A stretch of DNA of 64,000 nt, from contig NZ_JAJAVB010000022.1 in the NCBI RefSeq assembly GCF_020615385.1, positions 154,735 to 218,734 of the forward strand, in the 5' to 3' direction. This document shows positions 8,733 through 17,728 of this stretch, in pieces. The stretch's first letter is position 1. Each line of letters starts with the position of its first letter. A model generated the notes under the pieces. The model had not been told where the DNA came from, did no database searches, and saw nothing but the letters and a program-made list of their open reading frames with translations. The position numbers and the translations under genes were made by a program. Origin of the DNA: Jiella soli (GTDB taxonomy: Bacteria; Pseudomonadota; Alphaproteobacteria; Rhizobiales; Rhizobiaceae).

Positions 8733-10820
8733 ATGGGCGGCTCGAAATTCATTCCGATCGTGATTGCAGGTCTTGTCGGCCTGTTCATCGGCTGGCTTCT
8801 CGGACCAAATATCGACGAGGCCAATCAGCAGCTGGCGACAGAGATCGACCAGCTGAAGGCGCCGATCGGTAACATCCAGACGAGCGTCCAGAGCTTGAAC
8901 GACACCGTCTCGCAGCAGGCGAGCCAGGCCGGCAACGGGGTCCAGGAAGCCGTCGCGGGACTTCAGACCCAGGTGGTCCAACTGACGGACCAGATGAAGG
9001 CGCAGACCGACGCTCTCGCCAATCTGGTCCAGGAGCAGGCTGCCCAAAAGTCGCAGGGCTCAGAGGCAAGCGACCAGTCCTCCAAGAAGATGGACGAGAT
9101 CGCCACGACGCTGCAGCGGGTCGAGCAGAACATCGAGCAGATCGGCCAGGCTCCGGCTCAGCCCCAGGCCCAGTCCGGCAATGCCGGTGGCGACCCCGCG
9201 GCGCTGGCGCAGCAGGTCGGCCCCAGCGGCGCCATCCTCCTGCCCGGCCAGGCGGCGATCTTCGGCGGCAGCACGGTCCAGCTCTCCGAGCTCTCCAGCC
9301 AGGACGGCAGCGCGACCATCGCCGTCGGCGGCCAGTCGCAGCAGGTGAAGTCCGGCTCGTCCGTCGATGTCGGCGGCGGCTGCACGGTGAGCGTGGCGGG
9401 GATTGCGGCAGGCGCGGCCTATCTTTCGGCCGACGGCTGCCAGAGCGGCGGCAGCCAGCAGCAGGCGGCATCCGGTCAGTCCGGCAGCGATCAGCAGCAG
9501 GCGACCGGCGGCCAGTCCGGTAGCGATCAGCAGCGCCAGCCGCAGCAGTCGGCGGGGAACGCCGGCAATCAGCCCTCCTCTAACACTGCTCCGGCACAGG
9601 GCGGCCAGCAGGGAGCTGCACAGACGGGCGACCAGCAGCAGGCCGCGAATACCGGCTCCGAGAGCGGCGGAACGAACTCCGCAAGCGTTCCGACCGGCGG
9701 CACCGCGACCTTCGGCAACACCCGCATCTTCGTCTCTTCCGTCGGCGACGGACAGGCAACGCTGTTCGCGGTCGGCGGTTCGGGCCGCAAAAAGGTCGAG
9801 GTCGGCTCCGCCATGGATGCCGGCAATGGTTGCCAGGTGACGCTGAACGGCGTCGAGAACGGCGAGGCGCAACTGAGCGCGAGCGGCTGCGACGGCAGCG
9901 GTTCCGGCGATCAGGCTGCGGCCAGCGATCAGGCCTCCTCCGACAACCAGCAACAGGCCGCGACGTCCACGGACGGACAGGCCGCCTCGGGCGGCAACGA
10001 GCCGGCGGCGGCTCCGGCGGCGACCTCGAACGAAGCCGCGAATTCGGCTTCGAACGGCGCCTCGGGCACGAGCGGCGGCTCGCAGCAAGCGGCCGCGTCG
10101 GGGAGCGGCAGCGGCGTCTCGGCGACCGTCCCGGTCGGCGGCACCGCGATCTTCGAGGGCGCGCGGGTCTTCGTCTCGGGGATCGGCGATAATCAGGCCA
10201 CCCTTTTCGCGGTCGGCGGTGCGGGCCGCAAGCAGGTGAACGTCGGATCCGCCATGGACGCGGGCAATGGCTGCCAAGTGACGCTCGAGAGCATTCAGGA
10301 CGGTCAGGCGACGCTCAGGGCGTCCGGCTGCGGGAACGACGCCGATGGCGCCAACGGCCAGGCGTCCTCCGGATCCGGAGAAAATGCGCAAGGAACGGCC
10401 GCGGCACCGGCGGACGAGGCGGCAGCCGCCTCCGGCACGAGTGGCGAAGACCAGTCGGCCTCGGCGAATGCCGGCACCTCCGAGGCGCAGCCGGCAGCTT
10501 CCGGCCAGGAGGCATCTGCGAACGCGTCGGCTAGCGGTTCCGGTCAGCAGGAGCAGCAGCCGGCCGCCACGGGCAACGGTTCCGGTCAGCAGCAGGCTTC
10601 TACCGGCGGCGACGGAATGATGACCGGGGAGACCCGCACCTTCGGCGAGCACAAGGTTTTCCTGTCGGCGGTCAACGACAATGGTGCGACGATCTACGTG
10701 ATGGGCGCCGGTCGCCAGCAGGTTGCCAGTGGCCAGTCGGCCGATCTCGGCAATGGCTGCTCGGTCAAGGTCGACCGCGTCGAGAACCGCACCGCCTATC
10801 TGTCGGCCAGCGGCTGCTGA
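8733..10820 (+). CDS. Membrane-anchored coiled-coil protein with four CX18C repeat modules
   Basis: 695 residues, preceded by GGGAGGGAGACCCC. Residues 7-24 form one membrane anchor, and 28-137 are Gln/Ala-rich coiled coil. Four modules of about 68-70 residues follow at 167-236, 318-386, 465-533 and 628-695. Each starts with a (T/V)xxGGTAxF-like strand and ends (N/G)GC...(A/S)(D/S)GC, with exactly 18 residues between its two cysteines (217/236, 367/386, 514/533, 676/695). These eight are the only cysteines I find. Linkers of 80-95 residues are rich in Gln, Ser, Ala and Gly. With the likely topology the modules would be periplasmic and disulfide-bonded. I recognise no named family. Confidence 0.85.
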   Translation: MGGSKFIPIVIAGLVGLFIGWLLGPNIDEANQQLATEIDQLKAPIGNIQTSVQSLNDTVSQQASQAGNGVQEAVAGLQTQVVQLTDQMKAQTDALANLVQEQAAQKSQGSEASDQSSKKMDEIATTLQRVEQNIEQIGQAPAQPQAQSGNAGGDPAALAQQVGPSGAILLPGQAAIFGGSTVQLSELSSQDGSATIAVGGQSQQVKSGSSVDVGGGCTVSVAGIAAGAAYLSADGCQSGGSQQQAASGQSGSDQQQATGGQSGSDQQRQPQQSAGNAGNQPSSNTAPAQGGQQGAAQTGDQQQAANTGSESGGTNSASVPTGGTATFGNTRIFVSSVGDGQATLFAVGGSGRKKVEVGSAMDAGNGCQVTLNGVENGEAQLSASGCDGSGSGDQAAASDQASSDNQQQAATSTDGQAASGGNEPAAAPAATSNEAANSASNGASGTSGGSQQAAASGSGSGVSATVPVGGTAIFEGARVFVSGIGDNQATLFAVGGAGRKQVNVGSAMDAGNGCQVTLESIQDGQATLRASGCGNDADGANGQASSGSGENAQGTAAAPADEAAAASGTSGEDQSASANAGTSEAQPAASGQEASANASASGSGQQEQQPAATGNGSGQQQASTGGDGMMTGETRTFGEHKVFLSAVNDNGATIYVMGAGRQQVASGQSADLGNGCSVKVDRVENRTAYLSASGC

Positions 10821-10845
10821 GCGGGACGAAAAACTCTTCCCTAGC

Positions 10846-10884
10846 GAGGGGCGCAGCTTTCCAGGAAGCTGCGCCCCTCTTTCG
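10846..10884 (+). terminator. Rho-independent terminator of the CX18C-repeat gene
   Basis: The arms GAGGGGCGCAGCTT and AAGCTGCGCCCCTC pair perfectly around a short loop and are followed by TTTCGTT. It lies 26 nt after the stop codon. Confidence 0.85.
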
Positions 10885-11065
10885 TTCGCGGCTCGCCCAT
10901 CCTTCTCACGCGACGGACTTCACCAGCCGCGCGAAAAAATCTGGCGCGAAACAGCGGCGACATCCCCGGGAAACGGAACGAATGCAGAAGGCGTCCCGAC
11001 GATCGGGCGGCCGGGGCAAATCCGGTCGGAACCGATCGGGGTCTTTCGTCCACCTGGAGCTGGTC

Positions 11066-11467
11066 ATGCGCAATATCGACAAGATCTACGCCTCGCTCGG
11101 CCTCGCCTGGCTGATCGGCGCCGCCGCCTTCGGCACCTGGCTCGGCGCCAGCGGCCATCCGAACTTCGCCCAGTCGCACGCCCATATCGGCCTTCTCGGC
11201 TTCGTCGCCTCGGTGCTGTTCGGTCTGATGCACAAGGCCTGGCCGGAGCTGCGGCAGAGCCGCCTCGCCCTGCCGCAACTCGTCGTCTACGAAGTCGGAA
11301 CGGTCGTCCTCTTGACCGGCAAGGTGATGATCGACGCCAGCGGCCAGCCGAACCTCCTCCTCATGACTGGCGCGCCCATCGTCATCATCGGCGGGGCGAT
11401 GTTCCTCTGGCTGTTCGTGAAGAGCCCGGCGACCGCACCGGCGACCATGCTGTCGCCGGCCGAATAA
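11066..11467 (+). CDS. Four-helix membrane protein, heme-copper-oxidase-subunit-I-like
   Basis: 133 residues starting MRNIDKIYASLGLAW after CTGGAGCTGGTC. Four hydrophobic helices are visible (about 8-28, 38-58, 72-90 and 97-116). The pattern SHAHIGLLGF with a following LMHKAWPEL resembles short alphaproteobacterial proteins annotated as cytochrome-c-oxidase (subunit I-like) fragments. The three His residues (two in SHAH, one in LMHK) could bind heme or metal, but this is inference. No other respiratory gene is adjacent. Confidence 0.7.
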   Translation: MRNIDKIYASLGLAWLIGAAAFGTWLGASGHPNFAQSHAHIGLLGFVASVLFGLMHKAWPELRQSRLALPQLVVYEVGTVVLLTGKVMIDASGQPNLLLMTGAPIVIIGGAMFLWLFVKSPATAPATMLSPAE

Positions 11468-11512
11468 ACCACATCGCGAGCCGGCCCGACCTCCTCGCGG
11501 ACCGGCTCAAAT

Positions 11513-11547
11513 GAAATCCGTTTGATCGCTTCGCGATAACGGATTTC
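11513..11547. repeat. 35-nt inverted repeat (possible dispersed palindromic element)
   Basis: The arms GAAATCCGTT..ATCGC and GCGATaACGGATTTC pair around TTC, with a short internal bulge. It sits in the gap between the convergent membrane-protein and helicase genes, is much more A/T-rich than its surroundings, and has the look of a dispersed REP-like element. Confidence 0.5.
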
Positions 11548-11576
11548 AAAGACGCTCAAACGCCGCGCTGCCCTCG

Positions 11577-11615
11577 TGATGCGGTCTCCGGCTGGATCAG
11601 CCGGAGACCGCATCA
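11577..11615. terminator. Perfect 18-bp stem hairpin between convergent genes
   Basis: TGATGCGGTCTCCGGCTG and its exact complement are separated by three bases. The right arm contains the stop codon of the helicase gene (11613-11615). There is no T-run on either side, so it may act as a bidirectional or Rho-assisted terminator, or as a 3' stabiliser of the helicase mRNA. Confidence 0.5.
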
Positions 11616-12740
11616 CTTGACGATGGTGAGGCTTTCGGCGGCCCTGGTGATCGCGGTGTAGAGCCAGCGGGCGCGGGTGTCCTTGAAGGCCCAGCTCTCG
11701 TCGAACAGCATGACGTCGTTCCACTGCGAGCCCTGCGCCTTGTGCACCGTCAGGGCATAGCCGAAGTCGAAATCGTCGAAACGCTTCTTCGTCGACCAGG
11801 GGATCTCCGAATCCGGCTCCTCGAACGCCGCCTTCAGGAGACGGATCTTCGCCGCACCCTGGTCGATATCGTCGTCGTCGGGCTTGACGAGGAGGTTGAC
11901 GCCAGGCTTTGCGGTCTCGCGCGAGGCGGTCATCACCTGCCAGAGCGAGCCGTTGAGCAGCCCCTTCGGCGGGTCGTTCCTGAGGCACACCAGCTTGTCG
12001 CCGGCCATCGGCAGCGCCCCCTCGAAGCCCTTCAGTTCGCGCAGACGGGCATTGTAGCGCCGGCGCGTGCGGTTGGTTCCGACGAGCACCTGGTCGGCGG
12101 CCAGAACCTTGTCCTGCTCGACCTCGCGCTTGGAGATGATCCTGGCCGTGCGGTAGTCCCCATACATCAACTCGCGCCCCTCGCGCACGGCGAGCGCCAG
12201 TTCGATGATCGGGTTGTCGCGCGCCTGGCGGTGGATCTCGGTGAGCAAATAGTCTGGCTCGGCCTCGGTGAAGAAGCCGCCGCCGGAGACCGGCGGCAGC
12301 TGGCCGGGATCCCCGAGGACGAGGATCGGCGTGCCGAAGGAGAGGAGATCGCGGCCCAGCGCCTCGTCAACCATTGAGCATTCGTCGACGATGACGAGCT
12401 TGGCCTTGGCGACCGGGCTCTGGCGGTTGAGGGAAAAGGTCGGCGAGACCCGCGAGACACCGCTGGTCTGGTCCTCGACCGTCTCCTCGCCGCGCGGCCG
12501 GTAGATCAGCGAATGGATCGTCCGGGCACTCTTGGCACCCTTGGACCGCAGCACCTGGGCGGCCTTTCCGGTAAAGGCGGCAAACTGGACGGCGCCGTCG
12601 ATGCCTTCGGCAAAATACCGGGCGAGCGTGGTCTTGCCGGTTCCGGCATAGCCGAACAGGCGGAAGATCGGCTGATCGCCGCGATCGAGCCAGTCGGCGA
12701 CGGCCCTGAGGGCCTCGTCCTGCTGGGGTGACAATTTCAA
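11613..12740 (-). CDS. RecD-like ATP-dependent DNA helicase (AAA superfamily 1B)
   Basis: About 375 residues. Walker A GYAGTGKTT lies at 30-38, Walker B LVIVDECSMVDE follows, then ILVLGDPGQLPPV (motif III) and the C-terminal UvrD_C_2-type motifs ALTVHKAQGSQW and LYTAITRA. These are the hallmarks of the short stand-alone RecD2/Dda-like helicases found in alphaproteobacteria. I prefer the TTG at 12740 (MKLSPQQDEAL) because GGAG sits about 7 nt upstream and homologues begin there. An in-frame ATG at 12794 would add 18 Arg-rich residues. It is likely involved in DNA repair or replication, and its partners are unknown. Confidence 0.9.
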   Translation of the reverse strand: MKLSPQQDEALRAVADWLDRGDQPIFRLFGYAGTGKTTLARYFAEGIDGAVQFAAFTGKAAQVLRSKGAKSARTIHSLIYRPRGEETVEDQTSGVSRVSPTFSLNRQSPVAKAKLVIVDECSMVDEALGRDLLSFGTPILVLGDPGQLPPVSGGGFFTEAEPDYLLTEIHRQARDNPIIELALAVREGRELMYGDYRTARIISKREVEQDKVLAADQVLVGTNRTRRRYNARLRELKGFEGALPMAGDKLVCLRNDPPKGLLNGSLWQVMTASRETAKPGVNLLVKPDDDDIDQGAAKIRLLKAAFEEPDSEIPWSTKKRFDDFDFGYALTVHKAQGSQWNDVMLFDESWAFKDTRARWLYTAITRAAESLTIVK

Positions 12741-12887
12741 GCGGGGTCTCCGGAGGCGTGGCCGTTCGATTCGAACGCAAATCGCTGCAGTCATTAAATC
12801 ATCTGCGGCTCGCACTGCCTACCGGCGGCAGGCGCAGCGAGGCAAGACCTCCGGTGGGTCCGCGCCGTCGAGCGAGCTTGTTCCGCC

Positions 12888-14873
12888 TCAGTGCAGTCGC
12901 AGCGTCTCCTGCTCCGGCCCCGCCGCCCTGGAGGCCAGCGCCTGGCCGATGGCGCGTTCGAGATCGCGCAGGCCGAACGGCTTGTTCAGAAGCTGCAGCT
13001 TGCGAAGCTCGCCTGCCGGCAGTTCGGCATAGCCGGTGGCGAGGATGATCGGAAGATGCGGCCAGGCGCCGTCGATCTCGCCCGCCAGCTGGCAGCCCGT
13101 CATCTGTGGCATGGCATGATCGGTGATGACGAGATCGACCCCCGGCTGCTGCCTAAGGATCTCGAGCGCATCCTTCGCCGAAATCGCCGTCAGCGCGACA
13201 TGGCCGAGATCTTCCAGCATCGATTCGGTGTTCATCAGGACCAGCCCGTCGTCGTCGACCGCGAGGATGGTCAGGGACCGGGATGCGGGCGTGGGCACAA
13301 GGCCCGCGTCTTCCGGCTCCTCGCGCGGCGTATCGGCGGGCGCCACTTCCGTCGCAGCCGGCAGCCAGACCTCGACACGGGTCCCCTTGCCCGGCCGGCT
13401 GTCGATATGGAGGCGGCCACCGAGCTGAGCGGCCAGGCCGTCCACCATGGACAGGCCGAGGCCGGTCCCCTTACCGACGCCCTTGGTGGTGAAGAACGGT
13501 TCGCGGGCGCGGGCGAGCGTCGCCTGATCCATGCCTTCGCCCTTATCGGCGACCGACATCATGACGTAGCGACCCGGGCGAAGACGAGTATGGTGGCCCT
13601 TGGCGACGATTTCGTCACGGACGGAAACCACGATCTCGCCGCCGGACGGCATCGCGTCTCGGGCATTGACCATGAGGTTCAGCAGCGCCGATTCCAGGTG
13701 ATTGGGATCGGCGCGCACCACCGGCAGCTCGTCCGGCAGGTCGAGCGTTATCGTGATGTCCGGCCCCAGGGACCGCGCGATGAGATCGCGCATCCCGTCT
13801 ACGAGTTCGTCGATCATCACGGGCTGCGGCTGCAATTCCTGTCCCCGCGCGAAGGCCAGCATGCGCTGGATCAGCGCGGCGCCGCGCTCTGCGCCGGTCA
13901 ATGCGTTGCGCAGAAGCGGCACGACATCCGCCTCCTCGGGAAGGCGGCGCAGCACCAGTTCCAGATTGCCGAGCACGGCGGTCAGGAGATTGTTGAAGTC
14001 GTGGGCGATGCCGCCGGTCAGCTGGCCGATCGCCTGCAGCTTCTGCGACTGGAACAGCGCCTCGCGCGCCGTGTCGAGCTCGAGTTCGGCATTGCGGCGG
14101 GCGGTCACGTCGCGGGTGATCTTGGCGAAGCCGATAAGGTCGCCGGCCCGGTCGTGGATCGCATCCAGCACGACATGGGCGAAGAAGCGGCTGCCGTCCT
14201 TGCGGACGCGCCAGGCTTCCCTCTCGAAGCGCCCCTCGCGCGTCGCGATCGCAAGGCTTCTCGCCGGCTCCCCTCGCTCGCGGTCCTCGGGCGTATAGAA
14301 CCGGGAGAAGTGCTGCCCGAGGATTTCCTCGGCCCGGTAGCCCTTGATCCGTTCGGCGCCGACGTTCCAGCTCGACACATGCCCGGCGGGATCGAGCATG
14401 TAGAGGGCGTAGTCGGACACGCCGTCGACCAGGATCTTGAACTGCGTCTCGCTCTTTTCCAGCGCCTCGCGTTCGCGAAGGCGCTCGCTCAGATCGCGCG
14501 TGACCTTGGCGAAGCCGAGCAGTTCCCCGACAGGGCTCAGGATCGGATCGACGACCACATGCGCCCAGAACCGTTCGCCGTTCTTGCGGACCCGCCAGCC
14601 CTCGCTCTCGAAGCGGCCCTGGCGGGCGGCCGTGGAAAGGATGCGCTGCGGCAGCCCGCCGTCACGATCCTCCTCGGTGAAGAAGCGCGAGAAATGGCGG
14701 CCCATGATCTCTTCGGCCGTATATCCCTTGAAGATCTGCGCGCCGGAATTCCAGCTCGAGACATAGCCGTCGGGATCGAGCATGTAGATCGCGTAATCGG
14801 TGATCGCATTGACAAGCAGTCGGTAGCGTTCCTCCTCACCCTCGACCAAGTCCGGCTCCTCGTTGCGGTTCAT
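12888..14873 (-). CDS. PAS-PAS hybrid sensor histidine kinase with C-terminal receiver
   Basis: 661 residues with no membrane segment, so a cytosolic sensor. PAS 1 (about 14-128) and PAS 2 (about 143-256) are near-duplicates, each with YxMLDPxGxVSSWNxGAxxxKGY. HisKA follows with [11 protein letters not shown] (His291), then a HATPase_c domain with [10 protein letters not shown] and [11 protein letters not shown]. The receiver domain has VDDDG near its start and [12 protein letters not shown] (Asp585). The start at 14873 follows GGAGGCGCGC; an ATG 12 nt further upstream is possible. The stimulus is unknown and no separate regulator is adjacent. Confidence 0.95.
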   Translation of the reverse strand: MNRNEEPDLVEGEEERYRLLVNAITDYAIYMLDPDGYVSSWNSGAQIFKGYTAEEIMGRHFSRFFTEEDRDGGLPQRILSTAARQGRFESEGWRVRKNGERFWAHVVVDPILSPVGELLGFAKVTRDLSERLREREALEKSETQFKILVDGVSDYALYMLDPAGHVSSWNVGAERIKGYRAEEILGQHFSRFYTPEDRERGEPARSLAIATREGRFEREAWRVRKDGSRFFAHVVLDAIHDRAGDLIGFAKITRDVTARRNAELELDTAREALFQSQKLQAIGQLTGGIAHDFNNLLTAVLGNLELVLRRLPEEADVVPLLRNALTGAERGAALIQRMLAFARGQELQPQPVMIDELVDGMRDLIARSLGPDITITLDLPDELPVVRADPNHLESALLNLMVNARDAMPSGGEIVVSVRDEIVAKGHHTRLRPGRYVMMSVADKGEGMDQATLARAREPFFTTKGVGKGTGLGLSMVDGLAAQLGGRLHIDSRPGKGTRVEVWLPAATEVAPADTPREEPEDAGLVPTPASRSLTILAVDDDGLVLMNTESMLEDLGHVALTAISAKDALEILRQQPGVDLVITDHAMPQMTGCQLAGEIDGAWPHLPIILATGYAELPAGELRKLQLLNKPFGLRDLERAIGQALASRAAGPEQETLRLH

Positions 14874-15158
14874 GCGCGCCTCCACGGCACAACTTTAACA
14901 TAGGCGAACATAGCGTTCGGATTCTGGCACGGGAATCCCCCGGCGAGAGCCAATCCGCCTTTTGATCGCTGGAATGCCGAAGAGGGGACCGATCGCGGCC
15001 GAGCGTGCCTGGTCGCCCGAACGCGCGCCGCGTGGACGGCAAGCGATCTCACGCAGGATTACCGCTGCATAATCATGAAGTTGCGCATTGCAGAAGATGC
15101 GACTCCAAAAGCGGTCGCACTCACGCTCCGGCGGCGGAAGAGGCTGCGAAGACCGTTC

Positions 15159-15731
15159 CTACATGCCATCCTTGCCGCGAGACAGTGCCGCGACACCGGT
15201 GCGGCAGACCTCGACCAGTCCGAGCGGCGCCATGATCGCCACGAACTTGTCGATCTTCGACGGGCGGCCGGTTATCTCGAAGACGAAATGCTCGATCGAG
15301 GAGTCGATCACCTTGGCGCGGAAGACGTCGGCAAGACGCAGCGCTTCCACGCGCTTGTCCGCCAGTCCCGCCACCTTGACGATCGCAAGTTCCCGCTCGA
15401 TCGGGCCGGTCTCGCCATCCTCGCCGGCGGCCCGCGTCAGGTCGACGACGCGGTGGACCGGCACGATACGGTCGAGCTGGCTCTTCAGCTGCTCGATCAC
15501 ATGGGGCGCACCGCGCGTCACGACGGTGATGCGCGAGAGATGCCGCTCATGCTCGGTCTCGGAGACGGTCAGGCTCTCGATATTGTAGCCGCGCCCGGAA
15601 AACAGGCCGATCACCCGGGCAAGAACGCCCGGCTCGTTGTCGACAAGGATGGCGAGCGTCCGCTTCTCGATCGCCTCCTTCTCGGGCGTGATGAAATAGG
15701 CCGAGGCGGGCGGCTGGACGGGCTGGCTCAT
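15159..15731 (-). CDS. ilvH: Acetolactate synthase small (regulatory) subunit
   Basis: 190 residues. The N-terminal ACT domain reads RTLAILVDNEPGVLARVIGLFSGRGYNIESL, which binds valine for feedback inhibition. The C-terminal domain activates the catalytic subunit. The start MSQPVQPPAS is at 15731; 13 further codons upstream lack support. Unusually, it is not directly behind ilvI: a 1.7-kb gene on the opposite strand lies between them. ilvH must therefore have its own promoter or depend on very long read-through from ilvI. Confidence 0.96.
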   Translation of the reverse strand: MSQPVQPPASAYFITPEKEAIEKRTLAILVDNEPGVLARVIGLFSGRGYNIESLTVSETEHERHLSRITVVTRGAPHVIEQLKSQLDRIVPVHRVVDLTRAAGEDGETGPIERELAIVKVAGLADKRVEALRLADVFRAKVIDSSIEHFVFEITGRPSKIDKFVAIMAPLGLVEVCRTGVAALSRGKDGM

Positions 15732-15899
15732 GACGGAAACTCGGTCGCTTCTGGTAATCGGGGGCACCATAGCTGCGATTGCGCAAAAGGAAAGCGGGCC
15801 AAGCCGATTGCGGAATGCGCTGGACGTCAGTCATGCGCGCTGCATCTTACCGTGCGAGATGTTCGCCGAATGATAACCGCAGAAAGTTGGGAGACTTGC

Positions 15900-17597
15900 A
15901 TGCGACAGTTGACGATGCTTACCGCCGCAGCCGCCCTGACGGCTGTGCCGGCAGTGGCCGGGGCCCAGAGTCTTGCGGGCAGCCAGTGTGCGCCGACGCA
16001 GGCGGCAGGCCAGCCGTCCTTCGAACTCCTGATCACCGTCGAAGGCGCCAGCGGTACGTTCCGCCTGACCTGCCGCGACGGCCGGCTGGTCGCGATCCCG
16101 GCAGAAGGCCAGGGTGGCACGAGCGAAGCGGCCACGGAGCAGCCGGCACAGGAGGAGACGACCTCCGCCGAAGTCGCGGGCGCTGCCAAGCGTGCGATCG
16201 ACAAGAGCGCGGGAGCCGCCGCAGCCGAGATCAAGCAAGGAGCCGACCTCTCCGAAACGCCGAACGTCGCCTCCGATGAGCAGCCTTCGCAGCCGGCGGA
16301 AGAGGAAGCCGCGGCTTCCGCGAGCGACGAGCCGTCCGGCATCAGCGCAGAGACCTCGGGGGTCGAGCAGGCGATCGAGGACAGCGCCAAGGCTGCCGCA
16401 TCCATGATGAAGGACGGGGCGGATCTTTCCGAGACGCCTGCGATCCTACCCGATCGGGATGCGGCGCAGTCGGACGCGGAGGAGACGGCGGCGAGCTCGG
16501 GTCCGCAGGGCGGCGAACCGGCGGCCGAAGATGAGGCCGGCACCGACCAGGCGAGCGGTCCCGAGGCCGGATCCGGCACGGCGGCCATGGACCCGCAGCA
16601 GGCCTCGCCCTCCGACAACGCCATGATAGGCACTCCGGCGCTGGAAGCCTCCGGCGCTGACGGCTCCGAGGATGAGCCGACCTCTTCAAAGAACAAATCG
16701 GCCGGTTCCTTGGCCGATACCGCAGAACAGGCAGAGGCCTCGGGCGGCGAGACCGCCGCCATGCCGATGAGCGATCAGGGTTCGGATCAAGCGACGCCGG
16801 AGCCCTCGACGGCGCAGGCGCCGGACATGGGCCCAGGCAGCGAAATGCCTGGAGGCGATACGAAGGGCGATCTGGCAACGCTCGGCATCTCGCCCGAGGC
16901 GACCGGCAGCGAGGCCGCCGAGGCCGCCGAGGCCGAAAGCGACATGGACCAGAGCGTGGACCCGTCTACGGCCATGAACGCGGCCGGCGTGACGGGTCAG
17001 GAGCCGACGGCGTCGGTCACGCAGACCGAGCGCGACGACAGCGCCGCCGGTCACACCGCAATGGCCAAGGACATGCCTTCGCCCGCCGAGATGAACAAGC
17101 CGGGCGTTTCGGCCGACGAAGCGGCCCCGGACGGCTCGTCCCTCGATGGCGACGAACAGAAGTCGAAGGACCGGATCGCCTCGCGCGAGACCGACCAGCC
17201 GGACATGGTTCCGGTGCCCCTCGTCGTCATCGGCAATGCCGAGCTTGCCCTGCCGGGTGTCAGCTTCAAGAGCGTGTCGGTCGCGGGCGAGGAGAAGGAT
17301 CGGGTCTATTCGCTGCGCGGGATCACCCGGCGCGGCACCGAGGTTTCGGTCGACGTCGATCCCACCGGTCATATCCGCCAGGTCGACCGCGAAATCGCTC
17401 CGGGCGACGTGCCGGATCCGATCGCGCGCATTGCGGATGCGGTGCTGCCCAATGCGGATATCGAGCATGTGACGCTGTCGAGCCGCGACAACTACCGAAG
17501 CTTCTTCATCTTCTCGGGCTCGGACGAGCGCGGCAGTCCGGTGGTCCTCGAGATCCGCTCGGACGGCCGGCGGGTCGAGTTCAAGAAGGGCATCTGA
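15900..17597 (+). CDS. Secreted acidic Ala/Ser-rich protein with internal duplication and PepSY-like C-terminus
   Basis: 565 residues, ATG after GTTGGGAGACTTGC. A signal peptide (1-22, ending AGAQS) precedes a short N-terminal domain with Cys30 and Cys58. A long acidic low-complexity region (70-430) contains a duplicated unit at 91-122 and 151-181, each with an amphipathic helix ending (Q/D)GADLSETP. The C-terminal 130 residues, from about 435, look folded (SFKSVSVAGEEKDRVYSLRG, then IRQVDREIAPGDVPDP) and resemble PepSY-type domains, though weakly. Probably periplasmic. It stands between ilvI and ilvH on the opposite strand, with no known role. Confidence 0.8.
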   Translation: MRQLTMLTAAAALTAVPAVAGAQSLAGSQCAPTQAAGQPSFELLITVEGASGTFRLTCRDGRLVAIPAEGQGGTSEAATEQPAQEETTSAEVAGAAKRAIDKSAGAAAAEIKQGADLSETPNVASDEQPSQPAEEEAAASASDEPSGISAETSGVEQAIEDSAKAAASMMKDGADLSETPAILPDRDAAQSDAEETAASSGPQGGEPAAEDEAGTDQASGPEAGSGTAAMDPQQASPSDNAMIGTPALEASGADGSEDEPTSSKNKSAGSLADTAEQAEASGGETAAMPMSDQGSDQATPEPSTAQAPDMGPGSEMPGGDTKGDLATLGISPEATGSEAAEAAEAESDMDQSVDPSTAMNAAGVTGQEPTASVTQTERDDSAAGHTAMAKDMPSPAEMNKPGVSADEAAPDGSSLDGDEQKSKDRIASRETDQPDMVPVPLVVIGNAELALPGVSFKSVSVAGEEKDRVYSLRGITRRGTEVSVDVDPTGHIRQVDREIAPGDVPDPIARIADAVLPNADIEHVTLSSRDNYRSFFIFSGSDERGSPVVLEIRSDGRRVEFKKGI

Positions 17598-17660
17598 CGT
17601 CCCTGCACTGGCGCGAAGCGCAGGTCCGCATCCGGACCGTGGGAGATCGGGAATCGAAAC

Positions 17661-17686
17661 GGCCGGCGCCTTCGAAGGCGCCGGCC
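17661..17686. terminator. Bidirectional terminator between convergent genes
   Basis: The 13-bp arms GGCCGGCGCCTTC/GAAGGCGCCGGCC form a perfect 26-nt palindrome flanked by AAAC on the left and ATTTCC on the right. It lies 63 nt after the secreted-protein stop and 42 nt beyond the ilvI stop, so it can serve both genes. Confidence 0.75.
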
Positions 17687-17728
17687 ATTTCCTTGACCGC
17701 TCCTGCGGTTCGCGTACTCCGTCCGGCC

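Noticed and set aside
15075-15899. Open upstream extension of the secreted acidic protein
   Set aside because: It runs antisense to ilvH. The signal peptide and ribosome-binding site at 15900 define the real start.
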